Source: CAVQLX01 sp963811605 (lineage in GTDB: Bacteria; Desulfobacterota; Binatia; DP-6). From it: a stretch of 64,000 nt of DNA. The number at the start of each line of letters is the position of its first letter. Positions within the stretch are counted from its first letter, which is position 1. The notes beneath the pieces were generated by a model. That model had not been told where the DNA came from and made no database searches. It saw nothing but the letters and a program-made list of their open reading frames with translations. The position numbers and the translations under genes are program-made. The stretch covers positions 1,189,710 through 1,253,709 of the forward strand of contig CAWESA010000010.1 in the NCBI GenBank assembly GCA_963811605.1, in the 5' to 3' direction. This document shows positions 63,909 through 64,000 of the stretch, piece by piece.

Positions 63909-64000
63909 TCAGGCCGTCGACTCGCCGCGGAAGTACGCCCGCGTGCCGAGACCGGCGAGGGCGTCGTCGAGGCGCCGGAGCGCCACGGCATAGGCCGCGC
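63909..64000 (-). CDS. C-terminal end of a gene entering from the right edge
   Basis: The minus frame open at the right edge reads AAYAVALRRLDDALAGLGTR followed by AYFRGESTA and a TGA at 63909. Its Ala/Leu-rich helix has coding character, so it is probably the end of a gene located mainly outside the window. Only 29 codons are seen and nothing can be said about function. Confidence 0.35.
   Translation of the reverse strand, partial: AAYAVALRRLDDALAGLGTRAYFRGESTA

Overview
The window is 64 kb of very GC-rich DNA, packed with genes and with a strong G/C preference at third codon positions. No rRNA, tRNA, phage or CRISPR locus was seen. The content suggests a Gram-negative, multi-membrane soil or groundwater bacterium of a deltaproteobacterial or Binatota-like lineage. 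The hints are outer-membrane barrels, lipoproteins, PqiABC, a CzcCBA efflux system, many secreted Cys-rich or NHL-repeat proteins, an FHA/Ser-Thr kinase cluster, AraC regulators with an arabinose-binding-like N-terminal region, and an N-type ATPase operon. This placement is inference; no marker gene fixes the phylum.

Layout. 1-7 kb: a creatininase-family gene entering from the left edge; a diadenylate cyclase fused to a YbbR (CdaR-like) domain with a coupled membrane protein; glgB overlapping a two-gene ABC exporter. 7-10.4 kb: secreted proteins, including an S53 (sedolisin) peptidase. 10.5-15.6 kb (minus strand): three HupE/UreJ-type membrane proteins, two outer-membrane proteins, a Cys-rich protein and a lipoprotein, which may form a metal-uptake locus. 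15.8-20 kb: a potassium-channel-like protein coupled to pqiA-pqiB-pqiC. 20-24.4 kb: a decayed patch with a frame-disrupted HAD phosphatase, a BON lipoprotein, a frameshifted AraC regulator, a degenerate transposase and a second AraC fragment. 24.4-31.5 kb: a DUF937-OmpA protein, a membrane protein, a 955-residue secreted protein with about 16 Cys-rich 32-residue repeats, and small stress-type proteins (BON, 17M-like). 31.9-33.8 kb: a Phd/PIN toxin-antitoxin pair coupled to a cytochrome P450. 33.8-39.9 kb: a complete N-ATPase operon in the order atpE-F-A-G-D-C-Q-B. 40-42.7 kb: VOC, XRE-cupin and PNPOx-like genes with candidate operators. 43-49.2 kb: a heavy-metal RND efflux operon whose pump gene carries two frameshifts. 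49.5-54.7 kb: a transposase scrap, a secreted NHL-repeat protein, a VOC protein and two truncated gene ends lying back to back. 54.9-62.3 kb: a same-strand signalling cluster (FHA-FHA-ABCG exporter, Ser/Thr kinase, VWA protein, lipoprotein, M48 metalloprotease, adenylate cyclase-FHA). 62.4-64 kb: a secreted Cys-rich protein and a gene end running off the right edge.

The best candidate for a poorly described system is the 54.9-62.3 kb cluster. Two FHA proteins could read phosphothreonine marks written by the neighbouring kinase and tie them to an ABCG-type exporter, a secreted VWA protein, a secreted metalloprotease and cAMP synthesis. Second is the triple-HupE plus outer-membrane-protein locus. 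Third is the permuted N-ATPase operon that lacks a recognisable atpR. Several single-base frame breaks (21.36, 47.46, 47.51 and 53.19 kb, plus 20.3 kb) must be checked against reads, because they could be assembly errors rather than real decay.
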